Shown here: positions 17,097 through 25,209 of the stretch, piece after piece
Numbering within the stretch: position 1 is the first letter of the stretch
Layout: each line of letters begins with the position of its first letter
Source: Chitinophagales bacterium
Lineage (GTDB): Bacteria; Bacteroidota; Bacteroidia; Chitinophagales; Chitinophagaceae
Length of the DNA: 64,000 nucleotides
Reading direction: 5' to 3'
NCBI GenBank assembly: GCA_017303455.1
Contig: JAFLBM010000017.1
Coordinates: 53,160-117,159, forward strand
Translations under genes and position numbers: made by a program
The notes under the pieces: model-generated
What the model was told of the DNA's origin: nothing
Databases searched by the model: none
What the model saw: only the letters and a program-made list of their open reading frames with translations

Positions 17097-18122
17097 ATGC
17101 AGCAGGTAATACGAGGAGAAAATAGTTTGTTGCAGGCAGGCGAAGCAATTCGCAAAGCCGGTTGTACTTCTGTGTTTGTTATTACAGGTGAACATTTTCA
17201 CCTCTATGAACAGCCGGTTTTTTTGGAGAAATTATCCGTCAGGTCGTATAAGAAACGAGGAACCAATGTTGAGGAGCAGGAGATACTGTCAGCGCTGGCT
17301 GCATTTAATGATGAACCAGGTGCTGCGTTGCTGGCAATTGGTGGCGGTAGTGTGATCGACCTGGCGAAAGCGGTCATTTACAAACAGGTTCAATCTTCTT
17401 TATCGATACCTTTTTTCATAGCGGCTCCCACTACGGCAGGCTCGGGGAGCGAGGCCACTCATTTTGCGGTAGTTTACCAGGGGAAAAAGAAAATATCATT
17501 GGCACATCCGCAGTTATTGCCACAAGTGGTGGTGCTCGATCCGGAATTGACCTATTCATTGTCCGCTTATCAAACAGCCGTGTCCGGGATGGATGTCCTG
17601 GCGCAGGCGGTAGAATCGTATTGGAACAAAAATGCTACAGCAGGTTCAAAAGATTATGCAAGCCATGCCATTCACCTGTGGCGGGAAAATTTTTTAAAGG
17701 CCGTTCATTTTCCTTCCGGCGAAGCCCGGGAAAAAATGTTGCTGGCGGCTCACCTCGCCGGCAAAGCCATTAATATTACCCGGACCACCGGGCCGCATGC
17801 CCTGTCTTATTTCCTTACAGCCAATCATCATGTACCGCACGGACAGGCAGTGGCTTTATTCCTGCCACTGTTTTTTATTTACAATAGTCCGGGTAATGAA
17901 TTGTGCTCTTTATTAGAAGTAAGTGGTCCACCCGCGGCGAAGGAAATGATCCGGCAGGTAATGCGGGATGCGGGGTTGAAAACAACAATGGCTGAACTGG
18001 GGATCAACAAAACAACAATTATTGATGCACTGCTGGATGAAGTGAATGAAGAACGGTTTGCCAATAACCCGGTAGCTTTTGACCGGGACCGGTTAAAAGA
18101 ACTGATCATGCAATATCTTTAG
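17097..18122 (+). CDS. Iron-containing alcohol dehydrogenase, probable phosphonoacetaldehyde reductase
   Basis: 341 residues, type III (Fe) alcohol dehydrogenase. The NAD-binding GGGSVIDLAKAV lies near residue 82, TTAGSGSEATHF near 117, and metal ligands are in SGMDVLAQAVE and HVPHGQAVALF (about 245). It starts 10 bases after the decarboxylase and ends 3 bases before the next gene. Family and context suggest reduction of phosphonoacetaldehyde to 2-hydroxyethylphosphonate, as done by PhpC-type dehydrogenases. No aminotransferase for the alternative 2-aminoethylphosphonate branch is present in the window, though one could lie elsewhere. It is short for the family (often about 380) but has all visible motifs. 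Confidence 0.85.
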   Translation: MQQVIRGENSLLQAGEAIRKAGCTSVFVITGEHFHLYEQPVFLEKLSVRSYKKRGTNVEEQEILSALAAFNDEPGAALLAIGGGSVIDLAKAVIYKQVQSSLSIPFFIAAPTTAGSGSEATHFAVVYQGKKKISLAHPQLLPQVVVLDPELTYSLSAYQTAVSGMDVLAQAVESYWNKNATAGSKDYASHAIHLWRENFLKAVHFPSGEAREKMLLAAHLAGKAINITRTTGPHALSYFLTANHHVPHGQAVALFLPLFFIYNSPGNELCSLLEVSGPPAAKEMIRQVMRDAGLKTTMAELGINKTTIIDALLDEVNEERFANNPVAFDRDRLKELIMQYL

Positions 18123-18125
18123 TAA

Positions 18126-19238
18126 ATGAGTTTTTTTTCTGAATATACACAGGTGAACCGGTGGTTGCAGCAAAAGCAACAGGTGGTATTTTATTCAGAG
18201 AGCCGCCACTATTTTATTTATTTCAAAAAATTGATCGACGACCTGCTGGCAGAACCCGGTATCAGTATTTGTTATGTTACTTCTGACAAAAATGATCCTT
18301 TATTGGCGAAAGCACCGGCAGGAATGAATGTGCTGTATGTGAAATGGATGCTGGGATTTCTATTCTCCCGTATCCGGGCCGATGTGATGATCATGACCAT
18401 GCCGGACCTTGATAATTTTTTATTTAAACGATCTCCGGGTGTTGGAACTTATGTTTATATGTTTCATGCGGCGGTGAGCACCCACCAGCAGTACCGTAAA
18501 AAAGCTTTTTTTCATTATGATGCTGTATTCTGTACCGGCGAATACCAGTTGAGGGAGATCAGGAAAGCGGAAGAGTTATACGGGCAAAAGCAAAAGACGG
18601 TCATTCCATATGGTTATCCATTATTGGATGAGCTGAATAGTCATAGTAGTATAACAGCGGGTAATGATCAATTCACCATTCTTATTGCACCTTCCTGGTT
18701 CGGGGGTTGTATCCTTGATACCTGTATCGAAGAATTGTTGCAGCTGTTATCGAAATTACCCTACAAGATTATTCTCCGTTCTCACCCGGAGTATGCGAAG
18801 CGGAAGAAAAAGGAATTCAGGAAAATACAGCAGCTTATTGCCAAAAATCCGTCGATGTCAATGGATGAGTTACCCAATGTTTTGGACAGCTTGCGATCTG
18901 CGGATATACTTATAACCGACCGTTCAGGTATCGCTTTTGAGTTTGCGTTTGGAATGAGAAAACCGGTATTATTTATTGATACTGCGTATAAACAGATGAA
19001 TCCTGATTGGAAAGAGCTGGGTATTGAGCCTATGGAAAATAGCTTACGTTCTTCGCTGGGAGTTATCATTTCACCAGATGAACTGGAGAAATTATCTCAA
19101 AAAATAAATGAGTTAACTGCTTTGCAGCCCGGCTTTGCAGATGAAATCAGTGAATTCAGTCAAAAGACCTTTTATAATAGTAAAGAGGCTTACCGGTTGG
19201 GGGTTGATTATATAATGGGTAAAATAAGGAAAGCCTAA
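18126..19238 (+). CDS. CDP-glycerol glycerophosphotransferase (TagB/TagF)-like enzyme
   Basis: 370 residues. The C-terminal half has ILIAPSWFGG, IILRSHPEY, LRSADILITDRSGIAFEFAF and KPVLFIDTAYK, the pattern of the TagB/TagF glycerophosphotransferase family, which moves a glycerol-phosphate unit from CDP-glycerol to a membrane acceptor. The N-terminal half has YMFHAAVSTHQQYRKKAFFHYD, in place of the usual HG-P-K acceptor-site block. It starts 3 bases after the dehydrogenase gene, so it is part of the phosphonate operon. No CDP-glycerol gene is nearby, so I infer that the donor may be a CMP-linked phosphonate. Donor and acceptor are unproven. Confidence 0.75.
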   Translation: MSFFSEYTQVNRWLQQKQQVVFYSESRHYFIYFKKLIDDLLAEPGISICYVTSDKNDPLLAKAPAGMNVLYVKWMLGFLFSRIRADVMIMTMPDLDNFLFKRSPGVGTYVYMFHAAVSTHQQYRKKAFFHYDAVFCTGEYQLREIRKAEELYGQKQKTVIPYGYPLLDELNSHSSITAGNDQFTILIAPSWFGGCILDTCIEELLQLLSKLPYKIILRSHPEYAKRKKKEFRKIQQLIAKNPSMSMDELPNVLDSLRSADILITDRSGIAFEFAFGMRKPVLFIDTAYKQMNPDWKELGIEPMENSLRSSLGVIISPDELEKLSQKINELTALQPGFADEISEFSQKTFYNSKEAYRLGVDYIMGKIRKA

Positions 19239-19414
19239 GCCGGGTTTTCTTCATCCTTCTTTTCTTCCTGCCTGAATTTATTCCCTGAGAAGAACGCTTT
19301 GATCCGATGCCATGACATTTTAATCCAGAAAGCAGCACCTAATAATGCAGCCACAATTACCTGGATAAAATAACTGCCACTCCCGGGGTCAATATAAAGC
19401 AGATGAGGTAACAT
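19235..19414 (-). CDS. Small DPGSGS-motif membrane protein (59 residues)
   Basis: A short reading frame: MLPHLLYIDPGSGSYFIQ, then one membrane helix (about residues 16-32), the basic patch KMSWHRIKAFF and a charged tail rich in Lys and Glu. Its ATG overlaps the TGA of the upstream M42 peptidase gene (ATGA, at 19412-19416), a sign of coupled translation. Its TAG overlaps the end of the convergent TagF-like gene. I recall similar short YIDPGTGS-helix-basic proteins in Bacteroidota and other bacteria near phosphatase or sulfatase-fold genes, but know of no assigned function. The conserved DPGSGS box next to a single helix argues that it is a real gene. Confidence 0.7.
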   Translation of the reverse strand: MLPHLLYIDPGSGSYFIQVIVAALLGAAFWIKMSWHRIKAFFSGNKFRQEEKKDEENPA

Positions 19415-20517
19415 CAGAGATAGCTCAGGTTTGTTTTTGGTGACAGGGTCAGTAAGGTCTCATACATCAGTTTGATGGTGTTCTCAATATCATCTTTATG
19501 CAGCATTTCTACTGTTGTATGCATATAACGCAACGGGATTGATATCAGCACAGAGGGACAACCATCATTCGAATAGGCAAAAGAATCAGTATCGGTGCCG
19601 GTGCTTCGGCTTAGTGCCCGCCATTGAACCGGTATTTTTTTATCAGCAGCTACTTTCTCAACCACTGCGAGCAGTTTATTATGCACTGCTGGTGCATATG
19701 ATAAGGAGGGGCCTTTACCGGTGCTTACATCTCCTTCAATATTTTTATTGATCATCGGGGTTGTCGTGTCATGGGTCACATCCGTTACTATCGCCACGTT
19801 CGGCTTGATGCGGCGGGCAATCATTTCCGCACCGCGGAGACCGATTTCTTCCTGCACCGCATTCACCACATATAAACCGAAAGGCAGTTTCTTTTTATTC
19901 TCTTTTAACAGCCTGGCTACTTCAGCGATCATAAAGCCACCAATACGGTTATCGAAAGCACGGCCAATCAGGTTCCCGTTGGCAAGTTCATCATAACCAT
20001 CCTGGTAGGTAACTACGGCGCCAATATGAATGCCCAATGCTTCCACTTCTTTGCGGTTCCTGGCACCGCAATCCAGCCAGAGATTATCGGTCTTGGGCTG
20101 TGTTTCTTTGTCAGCCCCGAGCCTTGTATGTATGGCTGGCCATCCAAAGACGGCTTTTACCGGTCCTTTTTTACCATGAATAAAAACACGGGAAGCAGGA
20201 GCCGTCTGGTGATCCACACCGCCGTTTCTTTTCAGGTAGATCAATCCTTCCGCTGTTACATAATTTACAAACCAGCTGATCTCATCCGCATGGGCTTCGA
20301 TCACTACTTTGAAACTTTGGTCAGGGTTGATAATACCAACGGCTGTTCCGTAGGGGTCAACATAATGCGTATCTACATATGGTTTCAGGTATTCGATCCA
20401 GAGTTTTTGCCCCCAGGTTTCAAAACCAACCGGGGATGCATTATTGATATAACTGCGTAAAAAGGCAGAGGACTTATCGGTGATGATTGATTTCTTAGAT
20501 TTTACAGCTTTTGCCAT
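19414..20517 (-). CDS. M42 family metallopeptidase (glutamyl aminopeptidase-like)
   Basis: 367 residues. Metal and catalytic motifs in order: VVIEAHADEISWF (His and Asp ligands, about 72-84), GRAFDNRIGGF (bridging Asp, about 186-196), AVQEEIGLRGAE (catalytic Glu pair, about 222-233), IVTDVTHDTTTP (Asp ligand) and MHTTVEMLHKDDIENT (last His). These fit the co-catalytic dinuclear aminopeptidases of family M42, cytosolic enzymes of peptide breakdown. The start at 20517 is 29 bases after the UbiA-like gene's stop. Its stop overlaps the start of the small DPGSGS protein. A link to the phosphonate genes is only positional. Confidence 0.92.
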   Translation of the reverse strand: MAKAVKSKKSIITDKSSAFLRSYINNASPVGFETWGQKLWIEYLKPYVDTHYVDPYGTAVGIINPDQSFKVVIEAHADEISWFVNYVTAEGLIYLKRNGGVDHQTAPASRVFIHGKKGPVKAVFGWPAIHTRLGADKETQPKTDNLWLDCGARNRKEVEALGIHIGAVVTYQDGYDELANGNLIGRAFDNRIGGFMIAEVARLLKENKKKLPFGLYVVNAVQEEIGLRGAEMIARRIKPNVAIVTDVTHDTTTPMINKNIEGDVSTGKGPSLSYAPAVHNKLLAVVEKVAADKKIPVQWRALSRSTGTDTDSFAYSNDGCPSVLISIPLRYMHTTVEMLHKDDIENTIKLMYETLLTLSPKTNLSYL

Positions 20518-20546
20518 ACGGGAGTATTAAATTCCGGCAAAAATAG

Positions 20547-21386
20547 TCAAATGCGGGCTATCAGCATCAACAAGGCGGAAAGTGCCATTAGTCCGTCCAA
20601 TACAAAATAATAGAGCAGGTCTGAGAAATGACGGCTGGCATACCGGAACAATGCTGCTGTTATGAAACCGGGAATGAGCAGGAGGATAATATCCAGTATA
20701 CGGTGATTATAATTCAACATCCATAAGCTGGATGCACTGAATAATACCAGTGAGATAACAAAAAGATTACTGATCGCCGTTTCATTAAGGTAGGTGATAA
20801 GGCTGCGGATACCCGCAGCCTTATCATCCTCCCGGTCACGCAGGTCAAATAGTATGCAGATCGCATAAATGAAAAAAAACCGGCTGATCATAAAGAGAAT
20901 AAAATCGCTGCTCCAGGCGGCACCGGATTCTACAATGGGTAATACCGTGGTAACATACATCCAGACAAACGCCAGGAAAATAGTTTTGCCAATAGCTACT
21001 TTTCGCAAAGCCCTGAAATATTGATGAGGGATTTTAGGGGCTGAGTACAGGAAGGTGACAAAAGCCGATACCAGCAACCAGGGCCAGATGGGAAGGAGGT
21101 AGAAAAAGAAAACAGCCGATCCTGCCAAGCCCACAAAGAATAAGACAAGATGAACCGCATGGTTTTTTTTTAGCCAGGTGATCCGGGGAGAAGGTAGTAC
21201 GGAAGAAGCTGTCAGGTACCAGTGAAAACTATAGCTGCAAAGAGTGGCAAAAAATACAAAAGCTGTTAAATGAATACCAGGAGAACTATTTAATAACAGC
21301 TGGCTGGTTTGATTGACCATCAGTACAACACAAACAGCAATAAAGAGATTGCTGTATACAAAGAATCGTCCTGTATGCCCTGGCAA
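20547..21386 (-). CDS. UbiA-like polytopic membrane protein
   Basis: 279 residues with about eight hydrophobic helices. The segment FIYAICILFDLRDREDDKAAGIRSL (given in outline, about residues 172-196) matches the second Asp-rich motif of UbiA prenyltransferases (D-RD-E-D). The first motif (N-xxx-D-xxx-D) is not seen; its place is taken by FATLCSYSFHWYL. This resembles a group of Bacteroidota UbiA-related proteins of unknown function. The start shown is a TTG at 21386, 5 bases after the lipoprotein gene's stop; the frame is open a little further (an ATT lies upstream), and homologues might begin earlier. Prenyl transfer is not assured. Confidence 0.65.
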   Translation of the reverse strand: MPGHTGRFFVYSNLFIAVCVVLMVNQTSQLLLNSSPGIHLTAFVFFATLCSYSFHWYLTASSVLPSPRITWLKKNHAVHLVLFFVGLAGSAVFFFYLLPIWPWLLVSAFVTFLYSAPKIPHQYFRALRKVAIGKTIFLAFVWMYVTTVLPIVESGAAWSSDFILFMISRFFFIYAICILFDLRDREDDKAAGIRSLITYLNETAISNLFVISLVLFSASSLWMLNYNHRILDIILLLIPGFITAALFRYASRHFSDLLYYFVLDGLMALSALLMLIARI

Positions 21387-21391
21387 AGTGG

Positions 21392-21853
21392 TTAGAATTT
21401 TATCAATCGCAGTTTTTCTGATTCTGCATAGTCACTCCTGTTTGCTTCTTTATCTTTTAAGACAATTCCAAATGTGGCAGAAGTGTCCCGGATACTGGGT
21501 GTCGGTGTAAGTTGTGATATTCCGTCTATCTGGATACCATAAGCAAATGTGATCAGTAAATCACCTTCCCTTGTATTTTTGGGCAAACCAAGTCCGGCAA
21601 TACTGTTTTTTATTGTGTCAAAGATGATAGTGGCGGTAGCACCGTCATACCATTTATAAACTATAAAAACAGAGTCCAGGTCTCCTTCTTCATCTGTGAA
21701 CTGGCCTCTTATTTCAATAACATCACCCTGTCCAGCCGTTTTAGGAGATACCGTTTTTATCTTGATCTGGGGAGTAGTGGTAAATTTATCTTTATTACAG
21801 GCCATAAAAATGCCTGCAAGAATCAGGATCAGTAAAACTATTTTTGCTTTCAT
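21392..21853 (-). CDS. Putative lipoprotein with Ig-like fold
   Basis: 153 residues. A lipoprotein signal peptide (MKAKIVLLILILAGIFMAC) puts the lipidated Cys at residue 19. The mature part holds a beta-rich pattern: IKTVSPKTAGQGDVIEIRGQF, TDEEGDLDSVFIVYKWYDG and a closing strand. This is reminiscent of small surface Ig-like domains, but I do not recognise a family. It is the first gene of a minus-strand run (lipoprotein, UbiA-like, M42 peptidase, DPGSGS protein), and it is divergent from the LuxE-like gene 52 bases away. Confidence 0.65.
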   Translation of the reverse strand: MKAKIVLLILILAGIFMACNKDKFTTTPQIKIKTVSPKTAGQGDVIEIRGQFTDEEGDLDSVFIVYKWYDGATATIIFDTIKNSIAGLGLPKNTREGDLLITFAYGIQIDGISQLTPTPSIRDTSATFGIVLKDKEANRSDYAESEKLRLIKF

Positions 21854-21905
21854 ATCAGGAATTGAGGTTTAACAAATATAAGCTTTTTACCCCCATACAG
21901 AGACC

Positions 21906-22901
21906 ATGCCGGGACAATGGAATCATAAAATTTTCAATATTGACGAACAGGGTTTTAAGCCCCTATCCCTGGAAATTTTCCGGTACCAATATGCAGCCAA
22001 CCCGGTCTATAAAAGCTATGTCGATGCACTGGCTGTTAACCCTGCCAGCATCGGGGAAATTGAGCAAATACCTTTTTTGCCGATCCGGTTCTTTAAATCC
22101 CATACGGTGATGTCAGGAGATTTTGAGCCCGAAGCGGTATTCGAAAGCAGCGGCACCACTACTACTGTTAACAGCCGGCATTATGTAAACGATGCATCCC
22201 TGTATAAAGAAAGTTTTACCAGGGCATTTGAATTATTTTATGGTGCGGCAAAAAGGCTTTGCATTATTGGTCTGTTGCCTTCTTACCTGGAAAGGAATAG
22301 CTCCTCGCTGGTGTACATGGTCAGCGAACTGGTGAAGCAAAGCGATCACCCGCAAAGCGGTTTTTATTTAAACGAGCAGGAAAAACTGGTCGCCGTGTTG
22401 CAGCAACTGGAAAGCCGGCAACAGCCCACCTTGCTTATCGGGGTGACCTTTGCTTTATTGGACCTTGCCGAAAAATTCCCCATGCCTTTGCAGTACACAA
22501 CCGTGATGGAAACGGGTGGTATGAAAGGCAGAAGAAAGGAAATGATCCGGGCAGAAGTACATGATGTGTTGAAAAGGGCTTTTCATGTTCCTGTTATTCA
22601 TTCCGAATACGGCATGACGGAATTATTATCCCAGGCCTATTCAAAAGGTAATGGAATCTTCAACAGCCCGCCCTGGATGAAAATACTGGTGCGGGATGAG
22701 GAAGACCCGTTATATGTCCGGGGTAACCCGGGCAATAAACAAATAACGGGTGCTGTCAATATCATTGACCTGGCCAATATTCACTCCTGCAGTTTCATCG
22801 CTACGGATGATGCAGGGCGTTTGTACCCGGACGGAAGTTTTGAAGTACTTGGCCGCCTTGATAACAGTGACCTGCGGGGCTGTAGCCTTCTTACTTTGTA
22901 A
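21906..22901 (+). CDS. LuxE/PaaK-type acyl-protein synthetase-like protein
   Basis: 331 residues. Motifs: FLPIRFFKSHTV (about 57-68), ESSGTTTTVNSRHYV (the Gly/Ser/Thr-rich phosphate loop, about 80-94), MVSELV, METGGMKGRRKEM and SEYGMTELLSQAY (about 236-248, adenylate-binding), then a C-terminal ATDDAGRLYPDGSFEVLGRLDNSD. This is the adenylate-forming domain of the LuxE acyl-protein synthetase group, which activates an acyl group as AMP ester. No luxCD genes accompany it, so luminescence is not implied; in Bacteroidota it often stands alone. Partner and acyl substrate are unknown. Confidence 0.8.
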   Translation: MPGQWNHKIFNIDEQGFKPLSLEIFRYQYAANPVYKSYVDALAVNPASIGEIEQIPFLPIRFFKSHTVMSGDFEPEAVFESSGTTTTVNSRHYVNDASLYKESFTRAFELFYGAAKRLCIIGLLPSYLERNSSSLVYMVSELVKQSDHPQSGFYLNEQEKLVAVLQQLESRQQPTLLIGVTFALLDLAEKFPMPLQYTTVMETGGMKGRRKEMIRAEVHDVLKRAFHVPVIHSEYGMTELLSQAYSKGNGIFNSPPWMKILVRDEEDPLYVRGNPGNKQITGAVNIIDLANIHSCSFIATDDAGRLYPDGSFEVLGRLDNSDLRGCSLLTL

Positions 22902-22976
22902 TACAGGTTTTAAAGTAGTGTACGAAATGGTCATTTTACACTACCCTCCGTCTTCCTGCTTCAGATTTCCGGTTCT

Positions 22977-23735
22977 TCAGGCATTATACATCCAGTCCCG
23001 GAACTGTGGTGCCGTCTCCTGGCTTACAATAATGCAATGATTTAGGTCGGATAAAGTAAGATCTACCAGTAATTTTACTTTTTCGTACGACTTAAAGCCT
23101 TTGATAAAATTGATATTAATAATATACTGGCGGTTGGCCCTGAAAAATATTGAATCGTCCAGTGATTGTTCTAATTCACCAAGGTTCCGGTCGGCAAGGT
23201 ATTTTTTGCCAAAGCGGTCAATTACATAAACAATCTTATTTTCCGTATAGAAAAGAACGATATCCTCCAGGCGGAGGGCAATATTCTCCATCCCTTTTTT
23301 TACAACCAGCCGTTTCTTTTTGTGATTGCCGATATAATTCAGGAGGTTATTCAGGGAGTGCTGCCCGGAAAAATGTTTTTCCAGCATCCGGTACTTGATT
23401 AGTGCTTTACGTAATCCTTCTTTCTCCACCGGTTTCAAAAGGTAGTCAATACCATTATATTCAAATGCATTCAGCATAAATTCATCATAGCCGGTTATAA
23501 AAATAACAGGAGTTTGGTTTCCTGAATTACTGAAAATATCGAAGGAAAGCCCGTCGCCCAGCTGCACATCACTGAAAATAAGATCAGCGCTGCTGTTGGA
23601 AGAAAGGTATTCAATACTTTGTTTAACACTGCTGAGGGTAGCAATGACCTGCACATCATCCGCAACTGCATGGATGGTACTGACTAAATTTTCAAGAGCA
23701 GGTCTTTCATCTTCGATAATAATAGCGTTTAACAT
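22977..23735 (-). CDS. LytTR-family response regulator
   Basis: 252 residues from the ATG at 23735. The receiver domain starts MLNAIIIEDERPALENL, with phosphoacceptor Asp56 in LIFSDVQLGDGLSF and the conserved Lys in YLLKPVEKEGL. A LytTR DNA-binding domain follows (KKRLVVKKGMENIALRLEDI, IVLFYTENKIVYVI, FFRANRQYIININFIKGF). LytTR regulators bind pairs of short direct repeats about 21 bp apart. Its gene lies 16 bases downstream of a LytS-type kinase gene and next to two SusC/SusD operons. The upstream regions of both carry such 21-bp-spaced repeats, so it is the obvious candidate regulator. An earlier in-frame start at 23801 would overlap the kinase gene and is less likely. Confidence 0.92.
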   Translation of the reverse strand: MLNAIIIEDERPALENLVSTIHAVADDVQVIATLSSVKQSIEYLSSNSSADLIFSDVQLGDGLSFDIFSNSGNQTPVIFITGYDEFMLNAFEYNGIDYLLKPVEKEGLRKALIKYRMLEKHFSGQHSLNNLLNYIGNHKKKRLVVKKGMENIALRLEDIVLFYTENKIVYVIDRFGKKYLADRNLGELEQSLDDSIFFRANRQYIININFIKGFKSYEKVKLLVDLTLSDLNHCIIVSQETAPQFRDWMYNA

Positions 23736-23751
23736 GGCAAATGGTTTAGGG

Positions 23752-24759
23752 TTATCTGATAAGGGGTAATTTGACGGTATAATTTTCACGGGTATTTTCA
23801 ATAATGATATCTTTCTGGCAGATTATTTTGTAACGGGAACTCAGGTTCTTCAGCCCGATACCGGTTGAAGTCACTGAATAAGGCTTTGGTTTTACATTGT
23901 TGCTTACTTTCAGGTACTGCCCGTTCATACTGATCTTTATGTGCAACGGGCTGGCATCTGTAAATTCATTATGCTTGATCGCATTCTCTAACAGTATCTG
24001 CAAAGCACAGGGAGGGATCATCACCGTAGAGTAATTCTCTCCCAGGTCAGATACCAGCGATAGTTTATTATCATGCCGGATCTGCAGCAGGAAATAATAG
24101 CTGTCAATAAATTCAAGCTCGTCTTTCAGGGAGATAAGTTCCTTGGTCCTGTTGATCAGGAAATATTTATATACCTGGGCCAGTTTATTATTAAAACGAT
24201 GGGCTTCTTTCGGGTTATTAAGGATAAGATAATTCAGTGTGTTCAGGGAATTGAATATAAAATGCGGATCCATTTCACTGGTGAGGGCTTGTAATTCTGC
24301 CTGTGAACGCTCCTGGTCCAGTTGTTTTACGATTTTGGTATCCAGTTCTCTTTCCTTACTTAAAAACAGGATCTCATAAACAAGGGTGAATACGATCACA
24401 GCAAGTATACAGAGGATAATAAATTTACCAAATATATTCCAGTGAAAAACCTCCTTTGAAAATTTCAACCATATAAAAGCGGAGATGCCGCCGATACAGG
24501 CTCCATAAAGACCTTCTGCAAAGCAAACCATCGCTATTTTCTGAAACGGATTCGAGTAAACGGCAAACAGGGTCCTCAGTTTTCCATGTGTCCAGTTACT
24601 GCCGGTCCATATGGTCCAGGAAGTAAGAATAAAGAACAGGTTGGCAAACAGGAGTTGCGGAGTTGTATAGAATTCGTAAGAGATAAGCCCCGAAATAAAC
24701 GGCAGGCCTATCCCCAGCAAGGGAATAAATATGATACGCAAATGAGCATCCTTGATCAT
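23752..24759 (-). CDS. LytS/YehU-type sensor histidine kinase
   Basis: 335 residues. Four hydrophobic segments (about residues 8-135) form a small integral-membrane sensor. A short coiled coil follows, then the His_kinase H-box SEMDPHFIFNSLNTLNYL (His about 168) and an ATPase domain with PPCALQILLENAIKHNEF (N-box) and GIGLKNLSSRY (G-box). There is no large external domain, so the signal is probably sensed within or near the membrane. It is co-transcribed with the LytTR regulator and divergent from the first susC. The kinase, the regulator and the 21-bp repeats are consistent with one circuit; the signal is unknown. Confidence 0.92.
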   Translation of the reverse strand: MIKDAHLRIIFIPLLGIGLPFISGLISYEFYTTPQLLFANLFFILTSWTIWTGSNWTHGKLRTLFAVYSNPFQKIAMVCFAEGLYGACIGGISAFIWLKFSKEVFHWNIFGKFIILCILAVIVFTLVYEILFLSKERELDTKIVKQLDQERSQAELQALTSEMDPHFIFNSLNTLNYLILNNPKEAHRFNNKLAQVYKYFLINRTKELISLKDELEFIDSYYFLLQIRHDNKLSLVSDLGENYSTVMIPPCALQILLENAIKHNEFTDASPLHIKISMNGQYLKVSNNVKPKPYSVTSTGIGLKNLSSRYKIICQKDIIIENTRENYTVKLPLIR

Positions 24760-25209
24760 AGCAGCAGCGGTTAGGGTTAATACAGCTTTTTTCTGATCCG
24801 ATTTATCTCATGTGCATGTGCATAACGGGAATCGGACATAAAACTATTTGCCTTAGCTGTTAAGCAATAGCAAAAATTCTTTTCACGGAAGAAATCACTT
24901 ATAAATGGTAAATGATTTCCCTGAATTTTTTTTATGCCGGTTAGTGGGGTGTGATATATTAGTATATCAGTAAATAGATAGATACTCCGGCTTTTCATAA
25001 CGCTGCTTTGCTCATCATATTTCATGACTGGGATACGAACAGCTGTTCATGGCATGACAGTTTTATGATAAAAAAATATACCCCGCATATTCCGGCTTCA
25101 ATCACTTGCTTTCATGCTTCAGTAAGAATGACCCGGTTCATGGGAGCATACTGGCAGAAATTGTTGCCTTTTTCACCGAATCATTTTTATTAACTAACAC
25201 TTTGGGATT
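24760..25209. other. Divergent control region between the sensor kinase and the first susC
   Basis: 450 bp without a convincing gene; a minus-strand frame at 24777-25025 has no signal or recognisable motif. It holds an inverted repeat GATATA-TTAG-TATATC (24953-24968), AT-rich stretches, and near the susC side the motif TTCATGCTTCAGTA (25111-25124) with a weaker copy 21 bp before it. Confidence 0.6.
25090..25124 (+). promoter_or_regulatory. Candidate LytTR operator upstream of the first susC
   Basis: TTCATGCTTCAGTA at 25111-25124, with a degenerate copy TTCCGGCTTCAATC at 25090-25103 (10 of 14 identical) exactly 21 bp earlier. The same motif in the same tandem 21-bp arrangement lies upstream of the second susC. 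It ends 85 bases before the susC ATG. Confidence 0.5.

Noticed and set aside
21906..22901. Part of a luminescence (lux) system
   Set aside because: Only a LuxE-like domain is present; no luxCDAB genes accompany it.
24777..25025. An 82-residue minus-strand frame in the control region upstream of susC
   Set aside because: No motif, no signal, and it lies over AT-rich promoter-like DNA; more likely chance.
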